A stretch of DNA of 18,156 nucleotides from Salibaculum sp035270045 (GTDB taxonomy: Bacteria > Pseudomonadota > Alphaproteobacteria > Rhodobacterales > Rhodobacteraceae), in the NCBI RefSeq assembly GCF_035270045.1, contig NZ_DATFIP010000005.1, positions 1 through 18,156 on the forward strand, written 5' to 3'. Below are positions 1-6,991 of this stretch, piece after piece (positions within the stretch are counted from its first letter, which is position 1; each line of letters starts with the position of its first letter). The notes under the pieces were generated by a model. The model searched no databases. It saw only the letters and a program-made list of their open reading frames with translations, and was not told where the DNA came from. The translations under genes and the position numbers were made by a program.

Positions 1-147
1 GGCCTGCCAAAGACACGATCCGGAAAAATCATGCGGCGCATCCTGAGAAAAATCGCCGAAAACGACTACGAAAGCCTCGGAGATACCTCAACACTCGCAG
101 ACCCCTCCGTCGTCGATAACCTCATCAAAAACAGAATGAACTGCTGA
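1..147 (+). CDS. acs: Acetyl-CoA synthetase, C-terminal end (partial)
   Basis: Only the last 48 codons are in the window, in frame from base 1 to the TGA at 145-147. The translation starts GLPKTRSGKIMRRILRKIA, which is the C-terminal signature of AMP-forming acetyl-CoA synthetase. The enzyme activates acetate with ATP and CoA through an acetyl-AMP intermediate, in the cytoplasm. The lysine in the SGK motif corresponds to the catalytic lysine that is reversibly acetylated by Pat-type acetyltransferases in enterobacterial Acs, so post-translational control is possible here too. The end of the protein (SVVDNLIKNRMNC) has the length and shape usual for the family. The gene is closed by a strong hairpin terminator 40 bases downstream. 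A related acyl-CoA synthetase such as PrpE cannot be fully excluded from 48 residues, but the match to Acs is closer. Confidence 0.9.
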   Translation, partial: GLPKTRSGKIMRRILRKIAENDYESLGDTSTLADPSVVDNLIKNRMNC

Positions 148-186
148 TCGGCACGATCCGCTCCGGACGGTCCGGTCGGCAGGACA

Positions 187-219
187 GGGGGCGCCCCGGA
201 GGGCGGCCCCTGGCTTTTT
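187..219 (+). terminator. Rho-independent terminator after acs
   Basis: The arms at 187-196 and 201-210 pair over 10 bases with one mismatch around a CGGA tetraloop, and a run of five T follows at 215-219. It lies 40 bases after the acs stop. A shorter perfect inverted repeat (CCGGAC/GTCCGG, 163-175) sits just before it and may extend the structure. Confidence 0.8.
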
Positions 220-326
220 CATAAAATGCCATGTTGTATTCGGCCCACTGGATGCGGCTATTCAGGGATTCCGGCACGCGAATCTGGCATACTAGAACGG
301 TGGGGGCGTCGTGACTGGAGTCCGAG

Positions 327-617
327 ATGGAGATCACCGCGCTTCCCGGTTTTGCACCTGCACCTCAGGTGGAGCCCGACACACGCCCGACTGCTGACGC
401 TGCGGCACTGGCCCGCGACGCGACACCGGACACCCCCCTGCCCGTCCCGCCGACCCCGACCCAGCAGGCCCTGGTAGGCCAGGCCGCGCTGCGCACGGCA
501 ACAGCCGACACGGCCCCAGGACCAGGCACGCCCACGACCGGGGCCGAACGCAGGCTCAAGCCCTACGGGATCACCATGCTGCCAGAGCGTGCCGAGGGCA
601 TGGGCCCCGGGCGCTAG
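327..617 (+). CDS. Small Pro/Ala-rich hypothetical protein upstream of accB
   Basis: This encodes 96 residues from an ATG preceded by a GGAG ribosome-binding site six bases upstream (317-320). Residues 1-75 are low-complexity and rich in Pro, Ala and Thr, so probably disordered. The end is more constrained and contains ERRLKPYGITMLPE. Third codon positions are strongly GC-biased like the neighbouring genes, which supports real coding. I do not recognise a domain. From memory, Rhodobacterales genomes carry similar short proteins ending in a LKP-(W/Y)-G-(I/V) segment, but I could not search for this. No signal peptide or membrane segment is visible. It is separated from accB by 128 bases and could be co-transcribed with it. 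A minus-strand reading frame over the same bases looks like a shadow. Confidence 0.6.
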   Translation: MEITALPGFAPAPQVEPDTRPTADAAALARDATPDTPLPVPPTPTQQALVGQAALRTATADTAPGPGTPTTGAERRLKPYGITMLPERAEGMGPGR

Positions 618-745
618 CGCCAGTGGCAGCGCCAAATTCCGCGGCCCCGCTTTCCACCGCCCGTGCCATGGTGTATGTGCGGGACGGTCGGGTGTGACGG
701 GATGTCCCCCGAGACCAAGGTGACAGGCAACCGGCTGAGGAAACA

Positions 746-1258
746 ATGACCAAGATCACGCAGCACGAGTCCGATGTTAGCTTCATTCAGGCACTGGCGG
801 AACTCCTGCGCGAGAATGACCTTACAGAACTTCAGGTCAAGCGCGACTACGGCGAGAACGACAGCCTGAACGTGCGGGTCAGCCGCCAGGCCCCTGCCCA
901 GCCTGCCCCCACCCAGCAGGTCGCGGTGAGCCCGGCTGCCCCGACCGGCCCGGCCCCCGCCGCCGCACCGGCCCCCGCCCCGGCCGCCGAGGCAGCCGGC
1001 GTCGACACCGATCCGGCCAACCACCCCGGCGCCGTGACCTCGCCCATGGTGGGCACCGCATATCTTCAACCCGAACCCGGGTCGCCGGCCTTCGTCGCGA
1101 TCGGCAGCACCGTCAGCGAGGGCGACACCCTTCTGATCGTCGAAGCCATGAAGACCATGAACCACATTCCTGCCCCGGCATCGGGCACCGTCACGCGGAT
1201 CCTTGTCACCGACGGGGACCCGGTCGAATTCGGCACCCCGCTCGTCGTGGTCGAGTGA
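746..1258 (+). CDS. accB: Biotin carboxyl carrier protein of acetyl-CoA carboxylase
   Basis: This 170-residue protein carries biotin between the carboxylase (AccC) and the carboxyltransferase (AccAD) in the first committed step of fatty acid synthesis. Residues 1-48 form the usual N-terminal helix region (FIQALAELLRENDLTELQV). Residues 49-85 are a Pro/Ala-rich flexible linker, and residues 95-170 form the biotinyl domain. The biotinylation motif is EAMKTM with Lys136. The more common form is EAMKMM or EAMKLM, so the residue after the lysine is a Thr variant. The SPMVGTAYLQPEPGSPAF stretch is the thumb loop that marks acetyl-CoA carboxylase carriers rather than lipoyl domains. The start is well set by a GAGGAAA ribosome-binding site just before it. 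accC starts ten bases after the stop, so the two are one operon. Confidence 0.97.
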   Translation: MTKITQHESDVSFIQALAELLRENDLTELQVKRDYGENDSLNVRVSRQAPAQPAPTQQVAVSPAAPTGPAPAAAPAPAPAAEAAGVDTDPANHPGAVTSPMVGTAYLQPEPGSPAFVAIGSTVSEGDTLLIVEAMKTMNHIPAPASGTVTRILVTDGDPVEFGTPLVVVE

Positions 1259-1268
1259 GGGGCCGCGG

Positions 1269-2618
1269 ATGTTCGACAAGATCCTGATCGCCAACCGTGG
1301 CGAGATCGCGCTGCGGGTCATCCGCGCCTGCCGCGAAATGGGCATCGCCAGCGTTGCGGTCCACTCTACCGCGGACGCGGACGCCATGCATGTGCGCATG
1401 GCCGACGAGAGCGTCTGCATCGGCCCCGCGCCCAGCCCGCAAAGCTACCTGAACTACCCCGCCATCATCTCGGCGGCCGAGGTCACCGGCGCCCAGGCGA
1501 TCCACCCCGGCTATGGTTTCCTGTCGGAAAACGCGCAATTCGTGCAGATCGTCGAGGATCACGACCTGACCTTCATCGGCCCCACCGCGGAACATATCCG
1601 GGTGATGGGCGACAAGATCACCGCCAAGGACACGATGAAGGCGCTCGGGGTTCCCTGCGTGCCCGGCTCCGAGGGGGGCGTTGACAGCCTGGAGGACGCG
1701 CAGCGCCTCGGCGAGGAGATCGGTTATCCGGTCATCGTCAAGGCCACCGCGGGTGGCGGCGGACGCGGCATGAAGGTCGCGCAGAGCGCCGAGGACATGA
1801 AGAGCGCCTTCCAGACGGCCCGGGCCGAGGGCAAGTCGAACTTCGGCAATGCCGATGTCTACATCGAGAAATACCTGACCACGCCGCGCCACATCGAGGT
1901 CCAGGTCTTCGGCGACGGCAAGGGCAATGCGGTGCACCTGGGCGAACGCGACTGTTCCCTGCAACGCCGCCACCAGAAGGTCTTTGAAGAGGCCCCGGGC
2001 CCCTCGATCAGCGCCGAGGAGCGCGCCCGCATCGGCAAGATCTGTGCCGACGCCGTGGCACGGATCAACTATATCGGCGCGGGCACGATCGAGTTCCTTT
2101 ACGAGAACGGCGAATTCTTCTTCATCGAGATGAACACCCGCCTACAGGTCGAACATCCCGTAACCGAGGCGATCTTCCGCCAGGACCTGGTGCGCGAACA
2201 GATCCGGGTGGCCGCGGGCCTGCCGCTGTCCTTCAGCCAGGACGAGCTGGAGATCGACGGTCACGCCATCGAGGTGCGCATCAACGCCGAAAGACTGCCG
2301 AATTTCGCGCCCTGCCCGGGCCGGATCACCCAGTTCCACCAGCCCGGCGGGCTTGGGGTCCGCATGGACAGCGCACTCTATGACGGCTATTCGATCCCGC
2401 CCTATTACGACAGCCTGATCGGCAAGCTGATCGTGCACGGGCGCGACCGGCCCGAGGCACTGGCCCGCCTGGCCCGCGCCCTGGGCGAGTTGATCGTGGA
2501 TGGTGTCGATACCACGGTGCCACTTTTCCACGCCCTGTTGGCCGAAGAGGCCGTGCAGACCGGAGACTACAACATCCACTGGCTGGAACACTGGCTGGAA
2601 AACAACCTGTTGGCCTAG
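1269..2618 (+). CDS. accC: Biotin carboxylase subunit of acetyl-CoA carboxylase
   Basis: This 449-residue protein has the same length as the E. coli enzyme. It carboxylates the biotin on AccB with bicarbonate and ATP. The biotin carboxylase N-domain starts at MFDKILIANRGEIALR. The ATP-grasp domain has the glycine-rich loop AGGGGRGMK (about 161-169), Lys158, HQK (Lys237), metal ligands in TIEFL (Glu275) and FIEMN (Glu287), and the catalytic arginine in NTRLQVEHP (Arg291). The C-domain contains IEVRINAE and ends at NNLLA. I chose the ATG at 1269 over the upstream in-frame codon at 1203, because the extra residues lie inside accB and family members begin at MFDKI. A GAGG sits about nine bases before the start. 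The stop overlaps the stop of the convergent methyltransferase gene by four bases. Confidence 0.98.
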   Translation: MFDKILIANRGEIALRVIRACREMGIASVAVHSTADADAMHVRMADESVCIGPAPSPQSYLNYPAIISAAEVTGAQAIHPGYGFLSENAQFVQIVEDHDLTFIGPTAEHIRVMGDKITAKDTMKALGVPCVPGSEGGVDSLEDAQRLGEEIGYPVIVKATAGGGGRGMKVAQSAEDMKSAFQTARAEGKSNFGNADVYIEKYLTTPRHIEVQVFGDGKGNAVHLGERDCSLQRRHQKVFEEAPGPSISAEERARIGKICADAVARINYIGAGTIEFLYENGEFFFIEMNTRLQVEHPVTEAIFRQDLVREQIRVAAGLPLSFSQDELEIDGHAIEVRINAERLPNFAPCPGRITQFHQPGGLGVRMDSALYDGYSIPPYYDSLIGKLIVHGRDRPEALARLARALGELIVDGVDTTVPLFHALLAEEAVQTGDYNIHWLEHWLENNLLA

Positions 2619-3319
2619 GTGCCACGCGGGCGCAGCACGCAGGTGCCGCGCCGCGCGCCTTTCTTGCGGAAATAGTCCGGTACCCCGCTGCGATCCTCGA
2701 TCGCATCCCAGTCAGACCAGGCAAGGTCGAAGGCAAGGCAGTCGGCCATGACCTCCATGGCGCGGAAACTCAGGACGCCCTTGACCGCCTCGCTCTGTCC
2801 CTCGACCTGGGGCAAGGCGTTCAGCGGCTTGTCCGTGCGTTCGCGCGACAGCTGAATGACGGCGCCCGGGCGTTGCAGGAATTCGCCGTCCACGAGGATC
2901 AGCTTCGGCCCCAGCCGGCGCAGACCGGTGAACAGGCGCAGGTGATCCATCAAGTGATAAAGGACGCCGAAGACCGCGACCACATCATAGCGCTCGCCCG
3001 CCGCAACGGCCTTGTCGATCTCCTCGTGAATGTCGCCTATGCGCATCTCGATGCGCGCGCGCAGGTCGGGGTCAGGGTAGTTGGCCAGCCCCGACGCGGT
3101 CTCGGCCCGGCCCTCGATGCCGACCACATGCGCCGCGCCCGCCCCGGCAAAGGCATAGGCCCAGCGCCCGTCATGGGCGCCAAGGTCCAGCACACGGGCG
3201 CCCGCGATCTCCTCCGCGTGTGGCGCGACCAGGACCGCGCGCCGCTTGTTGAGCCGCAGGGCCGCCTTGGGGCTGTCCACATAGGCATCGAGGTCGGACA
3301 CGAAGTCGAAGAATCCCAT
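2615..3319 (-). CDS. Class I SAM-dependent methyltransferase
   Basis: This encodes 234 residues. The SAM-binding motif I is VLDLGAHDGRW (about 43-53). It is followed by an acidic motif II ending in GIEG, then a motif IV-like segment RYDVVAVFGVLYHL and a motif V-like LILVDGEF. This is the seven-stranded Rossmann fold of class I methyltransferases. The LYHL segment recalls the tRNA- and small-molecule-modifying members, but the substrate cannot be told from sequence. The start is clear: AAGGAGA lies nine bases upstream of the ATG. The last codon overlaps the accC stop (CTAG shared by both strands at 2615-2618), so there is no room for a terminator. It diverges from aat across 81 bases that hold a candidate promoter. 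A domain search and structure comparison would narrow the substrate. Confidence 0.85.
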   Translation of the reverse strand: MGFFDFVSDLDAYVDSPKAALRLNKRRAVLVAPHAEEIAGARVLDLGAHDGRWAYAFAGAGAAHVVGIEGRAETASGLANYPDPDLRARIEMRIGDIHEEIDKAVAAGERYDVVAVFGVLYHLMDHLRLFTGLRRLGPKLILVDGEFLQRPGAVIQLSRERTDKPLNALPQVEGQSEAVKGVLSFRAMEVMADCLAFDLAWSDWDAIEDRSGVPDYFRKKGARRGTCVLRPRGT

Positions 3320-3357
3320 TGCGCCGGTCTCCTTGTGGTGCGGTCAGGTTTGCCGAT

Positions 3358-3387
3358 ATGATCGAACGGAACAAGATAGCGTGACAA
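3358..3387 (-). promoter_or_regulatory. Candidate sigma-70 promoter for the methyltransferase
   Basis: On the minus strand, TTGTCA (3387-3382) matches five of six -35 consensus bases. GATCAT (3363-3358) matches four of six -10 bases, with an 18-base spacer. The predicted transcript would have a leader of about 30 bases that includes the AAGGAGA ribosome-binding site. This is inference from consensus only. Confidence 0.35.
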
Positions 3388-3403
3388 AACAGTTGCCTGA
3401 GTG

Positions 3404-4051
3404 ATGCGGCAAGGACTCTCTGCGGATACCCTCTTGGCCGCCTATGCCAGCGGCGTCTTTCCCATGGCCGAACACGAGGACGACCCCGACCTGTTCTGGG
3501 TCGATCCGCGCCAACGCGGGGTGTTGCCACTGGATGGCTTCCACATCTCGCGGTCGTTGGCACGGACGCTGCGGCGGGGCATCTTCTCGGTGACATTCGA
3601 CACCGACTTCGCGGGCGTGGTGGCAGGCTGCGCCGACCGGGACGAAACCTGGATCAACGCAACACTGCGGGGGCTCTATGCCGAACTGGCCGCGCGCGGC
3701 CATGCCCACTCCTGCGAGGTCCACGATGAAACGGGCGCGCTGGTTGGCGGGGTCTTCGGGGTGGCCATCGGCGGCGCCTTTTTCGGCGAGAGCATGTTCT
3801 CGCGCCGCACGGATGCCTCGAAGGTCGCGCTGGCCTATCTCGTTGACCGGCTGCGGGCGGGTGGCTTCACCCTGTTCGACACGCAGTTCATCACGCCGCA
3901 CCTGCGCCGCCTCGGCGGTCTGGAAATCCCGCGCGCGGCGTATCGCCAGAAGCTGGCCACGGCATTGGAAACCCGCGCCCGCTTCGATCACGGGACACCG
4001 GCGCCCCGCCGGGGTCAGGAAGTGGTGCAACGCAACGCCCAGACGTCGTAG
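3404..4051 (+). CDS. aat: Leucyl/phenylalanyl-tRNA--protein transferase
   Basis: This encodes about 215 residues. The enzyme moves Leu or Phe from aminoacyl-tRNA to the N-terminus of proteins that begin with Lys or Arg, marking them for the ClpS/ClpAP N-end-rule pathway. Visible family signatures are AYASGVFPM, FWVDPRQRGVLPLDGFHISRSL, DETWIN, the HSCEV segment (usually HSVEV), VAIGGAFFGESMFSRRTDASKVAL and LFDTQFITPHLRRLGG. The start is either GTG at 3401 or the adjoining ATG at 3404; no good ribosome-binding site separates them, and I prefer ATG. The length is typical for alphaproteobacteria and somewhat shorter than E. coli Aat. The last 37 bases overlap the 3' end of the convergent DUF2155 gene. 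clpX and clpP lie nearby, but Aat substrates go through ClpA, so the proximity may be chance. Confidence 0.95.
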   Translation: MRQGLSADTLLAAYASGVFPMAEHEDDPDLFWVDPRQRGVLPLDGFHISRSLARTLRRGIFSVTFDTDFAGVVAGCADRDETWINATLRGLYAELAARGHAHSCEVHDETGALVGGVFGVAIGGAFFGESMFSRRTDASKVALAYLVDRLRAGGFTLFDTQFITPHLRRLGGLEIPRAAYRQKLATALETRARFDHGTPAPRRGQEVVQRNAQTS

Positions 4052-4512
4052 CGCTGGTGATCCAGAGCGTTCAGCGCCGGGGCGCTGGCGATCATCCATC
4101 CGCGAAAGATCGGCTCGGGCGCATTGTTGTAGTGGATCGTGAGCAGAACATAAGCATCCCCCGAGGGGTTGCCGCTGGGAAAGCGGCACTCACCGAGCCG
4201 CACCGACAGGTTCCCGACCTGCGTCGAGGCGCCATTGTCCAGCGTCAGGTCGCGGACCTCTCCGGTAATCTTGTCGAGCACGCGGATCGTGCCGCCGGGG
4301 GCCGTCACGGCCGCGGGCGCAAGGTCGGATTCGGTCGTCGTCCCCCGGGCGGTGCCAGCGGGTCCTGGGCCAAGGTCGTCCGGGACGGGCAGCATCGGCT
4401 CGATTTCGAAGAGATCGGGATCGCCCAGGTCCAGCCCTGGCAGTTCGCGCCCGTCCTGCGCGACCGCGGCCCCGGCCACCAGGGCGGCGGCGAGGGCAAG
4501 GGCGCGTATCAT
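4015..4512 (-). CDS. DUF2155 domain-containing secreted protein
   Basis: This encodes 165 residues. An N-terminal signal peptide (hydrophobic residues 3-16, likely cleavage after AVA at about 18) predicts export to the periplasm. Residues 19-70 are a Pro/Asp-rich spacer. The C-terminal domain matches DUF2155 as I remember it: TGEVRDLTL, a LGECRFPSGNPSGDAY segment, GWMIASAPALNALDH and a final YDVWALRC. Two cysteines, in GECRF and LRC, are conserved in the family and could form a disulfide. The function is unknown. The start codon overlaps the mlaD stop (ATGA), so it is translated by coupling in the NDUFA12-mlaD operon. The 3' end overlaps aat by 37 bases on the opposite strand. DUF2155 is found next to these genes in many alphaproteobacteria, which suggests a role in the cell envelope or in respiratory complex assembly. 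Confidence 0.85.
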   Translation of the reverse strand: MIRALALAAALVAGAAVAQDGRELPGLDLGDPDLFEIEPMLPVPDDLGPGPAGTARGTTTESDLAPAAVTAPGGTIRVLDKITGEVRDLTLDNGASTQVGNLSVRLGECRFPSGNPSGDAYVLLTIHYNNAPEPIFRGWMIASAPALNALDHQRYDVWALRCTTS

Positions 4513-4958
4513 TCCGAGTCCCCGCCCGAAACGAATTTGTTCAGAAGCTGGATAACACTCACGGCGCCCTGGGTGCTCTGGAAGAGCTGGCCGTCTTCGA
4601 GGTAGGTGAAGGAGCCGCCCGGCAGAATCTCGACAAAGGTGCCGCCCAGCAGACCTTCGGAGGCGACGACGGCGGAACTGTCGTCGGGAATTTCAATGCC
4701 CTTGTCGATGCTCAACTCGGCCTCGGCGCGGTAGGTCTCGGGGTTCAGCGACAGTGCCGTGACCGCCCCGACCGACACCCCGGCAAGGCGTATATCCGTG
4801 CCCACCGAGACGCCCTCGGCAGAGCGGAAATTCGCGGCCAGGTCATAGCTGGCCGGGCGCCCCCCGGTGCCGGTGGCCTGGGTGAAATACCAAAGGAACC
4901 CCCCGGCCACGGCCAGCACGAGCGCACCGACAATCACCTCTGTGACGGATTCACGCAT
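4509..4958 (-). CDS. mlaD: MlaD-like MCE-domain lipid transport protein
   Basis: This encodes 149 residues. MlaD is the inner-membrane-anchored, substrate-binding hexamer of the MlaFEDB phospholipid transporter, which keeps the outer membrane asymmetric. There is one N-terminal membrane anchor (about residues 7-25, EVIVGALVLAVAGGFLWYF). The MCE domain follows with YDLAANFRSAEGVSVGTDIRLAGVSVG and the later SSAVVASEGLLGGTFVEI, both typical of MlaD. The C-terminal GAVSVIQLLNKFV is the short helix that lines the hexamer channel. It is shorter than E. coli MlaD (about 183) but normal for this lineage. The other transporter genes (mlaE, mlaF, mlaB) are not in the window. The start is five bases after the NDUFA12-like stop, with a GGAG inside the end of that gene, so the two are probably translated together. 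Confidence 0.93.
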   Translation of the reverse strand: MRESVTEVIVGALVLAVAGGFLWYFTQATGTGGRPASYDLAANFRSAEGVSVGTDIRLAGVSVGAVTALSLNPETYRAEAELSIDKGIEIPDDSSAVVASEGLLGGTFVEILPGGSFTYLEDGQLFQSTQGAVSVIQLLNKFVSGGDSE

Positions 4959-4963
4959 TCCGG

Positions 4964-5347
4964 TTACTCCGGCGTCCAGGCCTCGTAGTCCGACCGCGGC
5001 ATGGGTTCGGACCGGCGGATCGAGCCCTTGGGCGCATAGGCCTGCGGCGTGCCCGTCAGGTTGGGCATGTGCGGCTGTTCCCAGTCCTTGTGGGCCAGCG
5101 GCTTGTCGCCGGGTGTCTCGTCCCAGGTGCGGTGCAGCCAGCCGTGCCAGTCGGGGGCGACGCGGCTACCCTCGACCTCGCCGTCATAGATGACCCAGCG
5201 CTTGGAATCATCGGCATTGCGGTAATAGATGTTGCCCTGCTCGTCCTCGCCGACCCGCTCACCGCGGCGCCAGGTGAAAAGCTGCGTGCCCAGCGTCTGA
5301 CCATCCCACCAGACGAAGATGCGCTTGATGATGTTGAGGACGCCCAT
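4964..5347 (-). CDS. NADH:ubiquinone oxidoreductase subunit of NDUFA12 type
   Basis: This encodes 127 residues. It is homologous to the mitochondrial complex I accessory subunit NDUFA12 (B17.2). In alphaproteobacteria such as Paracoccus this family is a genuine component of complex I. Seen in the sequence: IIKRIFVWWDGQTLGTQLFTWRRGERVG, then DEQGNIYYRNADDSKRWVIYDGEVEGSRVAPDWHGWLH, the core of the family. The tail ends in a SDYEAWTPE segment. I chose the ATG at 5347 because AGGAG lies eight bases upstream and the family begins near this Met; the in-frame extension to 5536 has no such support. It is the first gene of a three-gene minus-strand operon with mlaD and the DUF2155 gene. No other nuo gene is in the window. 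Confidence 0.93.
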   Translation of the reverse strand: MGVLNIIKRIFVWWDGQTLGTQLFTWRRGERVGEDEQGNIYYRNADDSKRWVIYDGEVEGSRVAPDWHGWLHRTWDETPGDKPLAHKDWEQPHMPNLTGTPQAYAPKGSIRRSEPMPRSDYEAWTPE

Positions 5348-5371
5348 TGTGCTCTCCTGACTGTTGGGCCG

Positions 5372-5400
5372 GGTATGCCGAATTGGCGCAGCACAGTCCA
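5372..5400 (-). promoter_or_regulatory. Candidate promoter of the NDUFA12-mlaD-DUF2155 operon
   Basis: TGGACT (minus strand, 5400-5395) and CATACC (5377-5372) are spaced by 17 bases. They would start transcription about 18 bases upstream of the NDUFA12-like ATG, just before its AGGAG. Matches to consensus are moderate (four and three of six), so this is tentative. Confidence 0.3.
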
Positions 5401-5557
5401 GTGCCCGCGTGCCCCGCCGGCGGGATTTCACCCGGCCGGGCGGACCGTGACCTCGGCCCTCGATTTCATTTCCCGGGTCTGACGGCCGACAGGTATCGGG
5501 GTCTCGCCGGCTGTGACCGGGCAAATGCCGCCGCACTGATGGCCCGGAATGTTGACC

Positions 5558-5579
5558 ATCGGGCCACGACCGGCCCGAT
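5558..5579. repeat. Perfect inverted repeat between clpX and the NDUFA12 operon
   Basis: ATCGGGCC and GGCCCGAT form an eight-base-pair perfect stem around a six-base loop. It lies 20 bases after the clpX stop on the minus strand. No T run follows on either strand, so it is at best a weak or Rho-assisted terminator for clpX. The rest of this 251-base gap (5348-5598) shows only the candidate promoter described separately. Confidence 0.45.
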
Positions 5580-5598
5580 GTGCCGCACCGGCCCCGGA

Positions 5599-6861
5599 TC
5601 AGCCTGCGCTGACGTTTTCCTTTCGCGCGTCGTCGTGGATCATCAGCGGTGCCGCGTCGGGGCCGACCGACTCCTCGTTGACCACGACCTCGGTCACGGT
5701 ATCCATGCCGGGCAGGTCGAACATGGTGTCCAGCAGGATGTCCTCCATGATCGACCGCAGGCCCCGTGCACCGGTCTTGCGGGCGATGGCGCGCTTGGCA
5801 ATGGCCCGCAGGGCGTCGTCGGTGAAGGTCAGCTGAGCGTCCTCCAGTTCGAACAGGCGCTGGTACTGCTTGACCAGGGCGTTCTTGGGCTCTGTCAGGA
5901 TGGTGATCAGCGCGTCCTCGTCCAGGTCTTCCAGGGTGGCGATCACCGGCAACCGGCCCACGAATTCCGGGATAAGACCGAACTTGAGCAGGTCCTCGGG
6001 TTCGAGATCGTGCAGCACTTCGCCGATGCCCTTGTCGGCCTCGTCGCGCACATCGGCGCCAAAGCCCATGGCACTTCCCCTGCCGCGCTGGCTGATGATC
6101 TTGTCGAGCCCCGCGAAAGCGCCGCCGCAGATGAACAGGATATTCGTGGTGTCCACCTGCAGGAATTCCTGCTGCGGATGCTTGCGCCCGCCCTGTGGCG
6201 GCACCGAGGCCACGGTGCCCTCCATGATCTTGAGCAGGGCCTGCTGCACCCCTTCGCCCGAGACGTCTCGGGTGATGCTGGGATTGTCCGACTTGCGGGT
6301 GATCTTGTCTACCTCGTCTATGTAGACGATGCCGCGCTGCGCGCGCTCGACGTTGTATTCGCTTGACTGCAGCAGTTTCAGGATGATGTTCTCGACGTCC
6401 TCGCCCACGTAGCCCGCCTCGGTCAGGGTGGTGGCATCGGCCATGGTGAAGGGCACATCAAGAATGCGTGCCAGCGTTTGTGCCAGCAACGTCTTGCCGC
6501 AGCCGGTGGGGCCGATCAGCAGGATGTTGGACTTGTTGAGCTCGATGTCCGTCTTGTCGGCGTGGTTGAGGCGCTTGTAGTGGTTGTGCACCGCCACCGA
6601 CAGCACGCGCTTGGCGATCGCCTGCCCGATGACGTAATCATCCAGGACACCGCTGATCTCATGCGGGGTGGGCACCCCTTCCGAGGATTTCAGCGCCGAG
6701 GATTTCGTCTCCTCGCGGATGATATCCATGCACAGCTCGACACACTCGTCGCAGATGAACACGGTCGGCCCCGCGATCAGTTTGCGCACCTCGTGCTGGC
6801 TCTTGCCGCAGAAGCTGCAGTAGAGGGTGTTCTTGCTGTCTCCGCCGGACGTGTCCGCCAT
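5599..6861 (-). CDS. clpX: ATP-dependent Clp protease ATP-binding subunit ClpX
   Basis: This encodes 420 residues, the usual length. ClpX is the AAA+ unfoldase that feeds tagged proteins into ClpP. Residues 15-40 form the C4 zinc-binding domain (CSFC and CDEC). The AAA+ module has Walker A GPTGCGKT (117-124), Walker B IVYIDEVD (178-185), the pore-1 loop GYVG (150-153) and the RKH pore-entry loop (226-228). The ClpP-docking loop, IGF in E. coli, reads MGF here (265-267). The start at MADTSGGD follows an AGGGAAAG ribosome-binding site. clpP lies upstream in the same direction, 130 bases away, with a possible extra promoter between. The chaperone is essential in several alphaproteobacteria because it degrades cell-cycle regulators such as CtrA. 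Confidence 0.98.
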   Translation of the reverse strand: MADTSGGDSKNTLYCSFCGKSQHEVRKLIAGPTVFICDECVELCMDIIREETKSSALKSSEGVPTPHEISGVLDDYVIGQAIAKRVLSVAVHNHYKRLNHADKTDIELNKSNILLIGPTGCGKTLLAQTLARILDVPFTMADATTLTEAGYVGEDVENIILKLLQSSEYNVERAQRGIVYIDEVDKITRKSDNPSITRDVSGEGVQQALLKIMEGTVASVPPQGGRKHPQQEFLQVDTTNILFICGGAFAGLDKIISQRGRGSAMGFGADVRDEADKGIGEVLHDLEPEDLLKFGLIPEFVGRLPVIATLEDLDEDALITILTEPKNALVKQYQRLFELEDAQLTFTDDALRAIAKRAIARKTGARGLRSIMEDILLDTMFDLPGMDTVTEVVVNEESVGPDAAPLMIHDDARKENVSAG

Positions 6862-6919
6862 GTCGTCTTTCCCTGGCCCAAGGCCGTTTTGAGTGGTTCC
6901 GGGCTGTCCCGTCCTTGTG

Positions 6920-6948
6920 AGGGTAGGACAGCGTGGAAGTGTTCACAA
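6920..6948 (-). promoter_or_regulatory. Candidate clpX promoter in the clpP-clpX gap
   Basis: The minus strand has TTGTGA (6948-6943), then 17 bases, then TACCCT (6925-6920). This would produce a leader of about 50 bases before the clpX ATG and let clpX be expressed independently of clpP. It rests on consensus only. Confidence 0.3.
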
Positions 6949-6991
6949 TGCCGAATTGAGGGCCGGGCCAAGGCAGGTCCGGCCGTTCACG

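Noticed and set aside
271..293. Possible sigma-54 promoter before the small ORF (GGCACG element)
   Set aside because: The required GC of the -12 element is absent at the right spacing.
1203..1268. Upstream in-frame start of accC
   Set aside because: It would place 22 extra residues inside accB. Homologues begin at the MFDKI methionine at 1269.
614..1420. Minus-strand open frame of 268 codons over accB
   Set aside because: A shadow of accB and the start of accC, which are secure by motif.
5347..6366. Plus-strand open frame of 339 codons
   Set aside because: It is antisense to clpX and only open because of high GC. The translation resembles no family.
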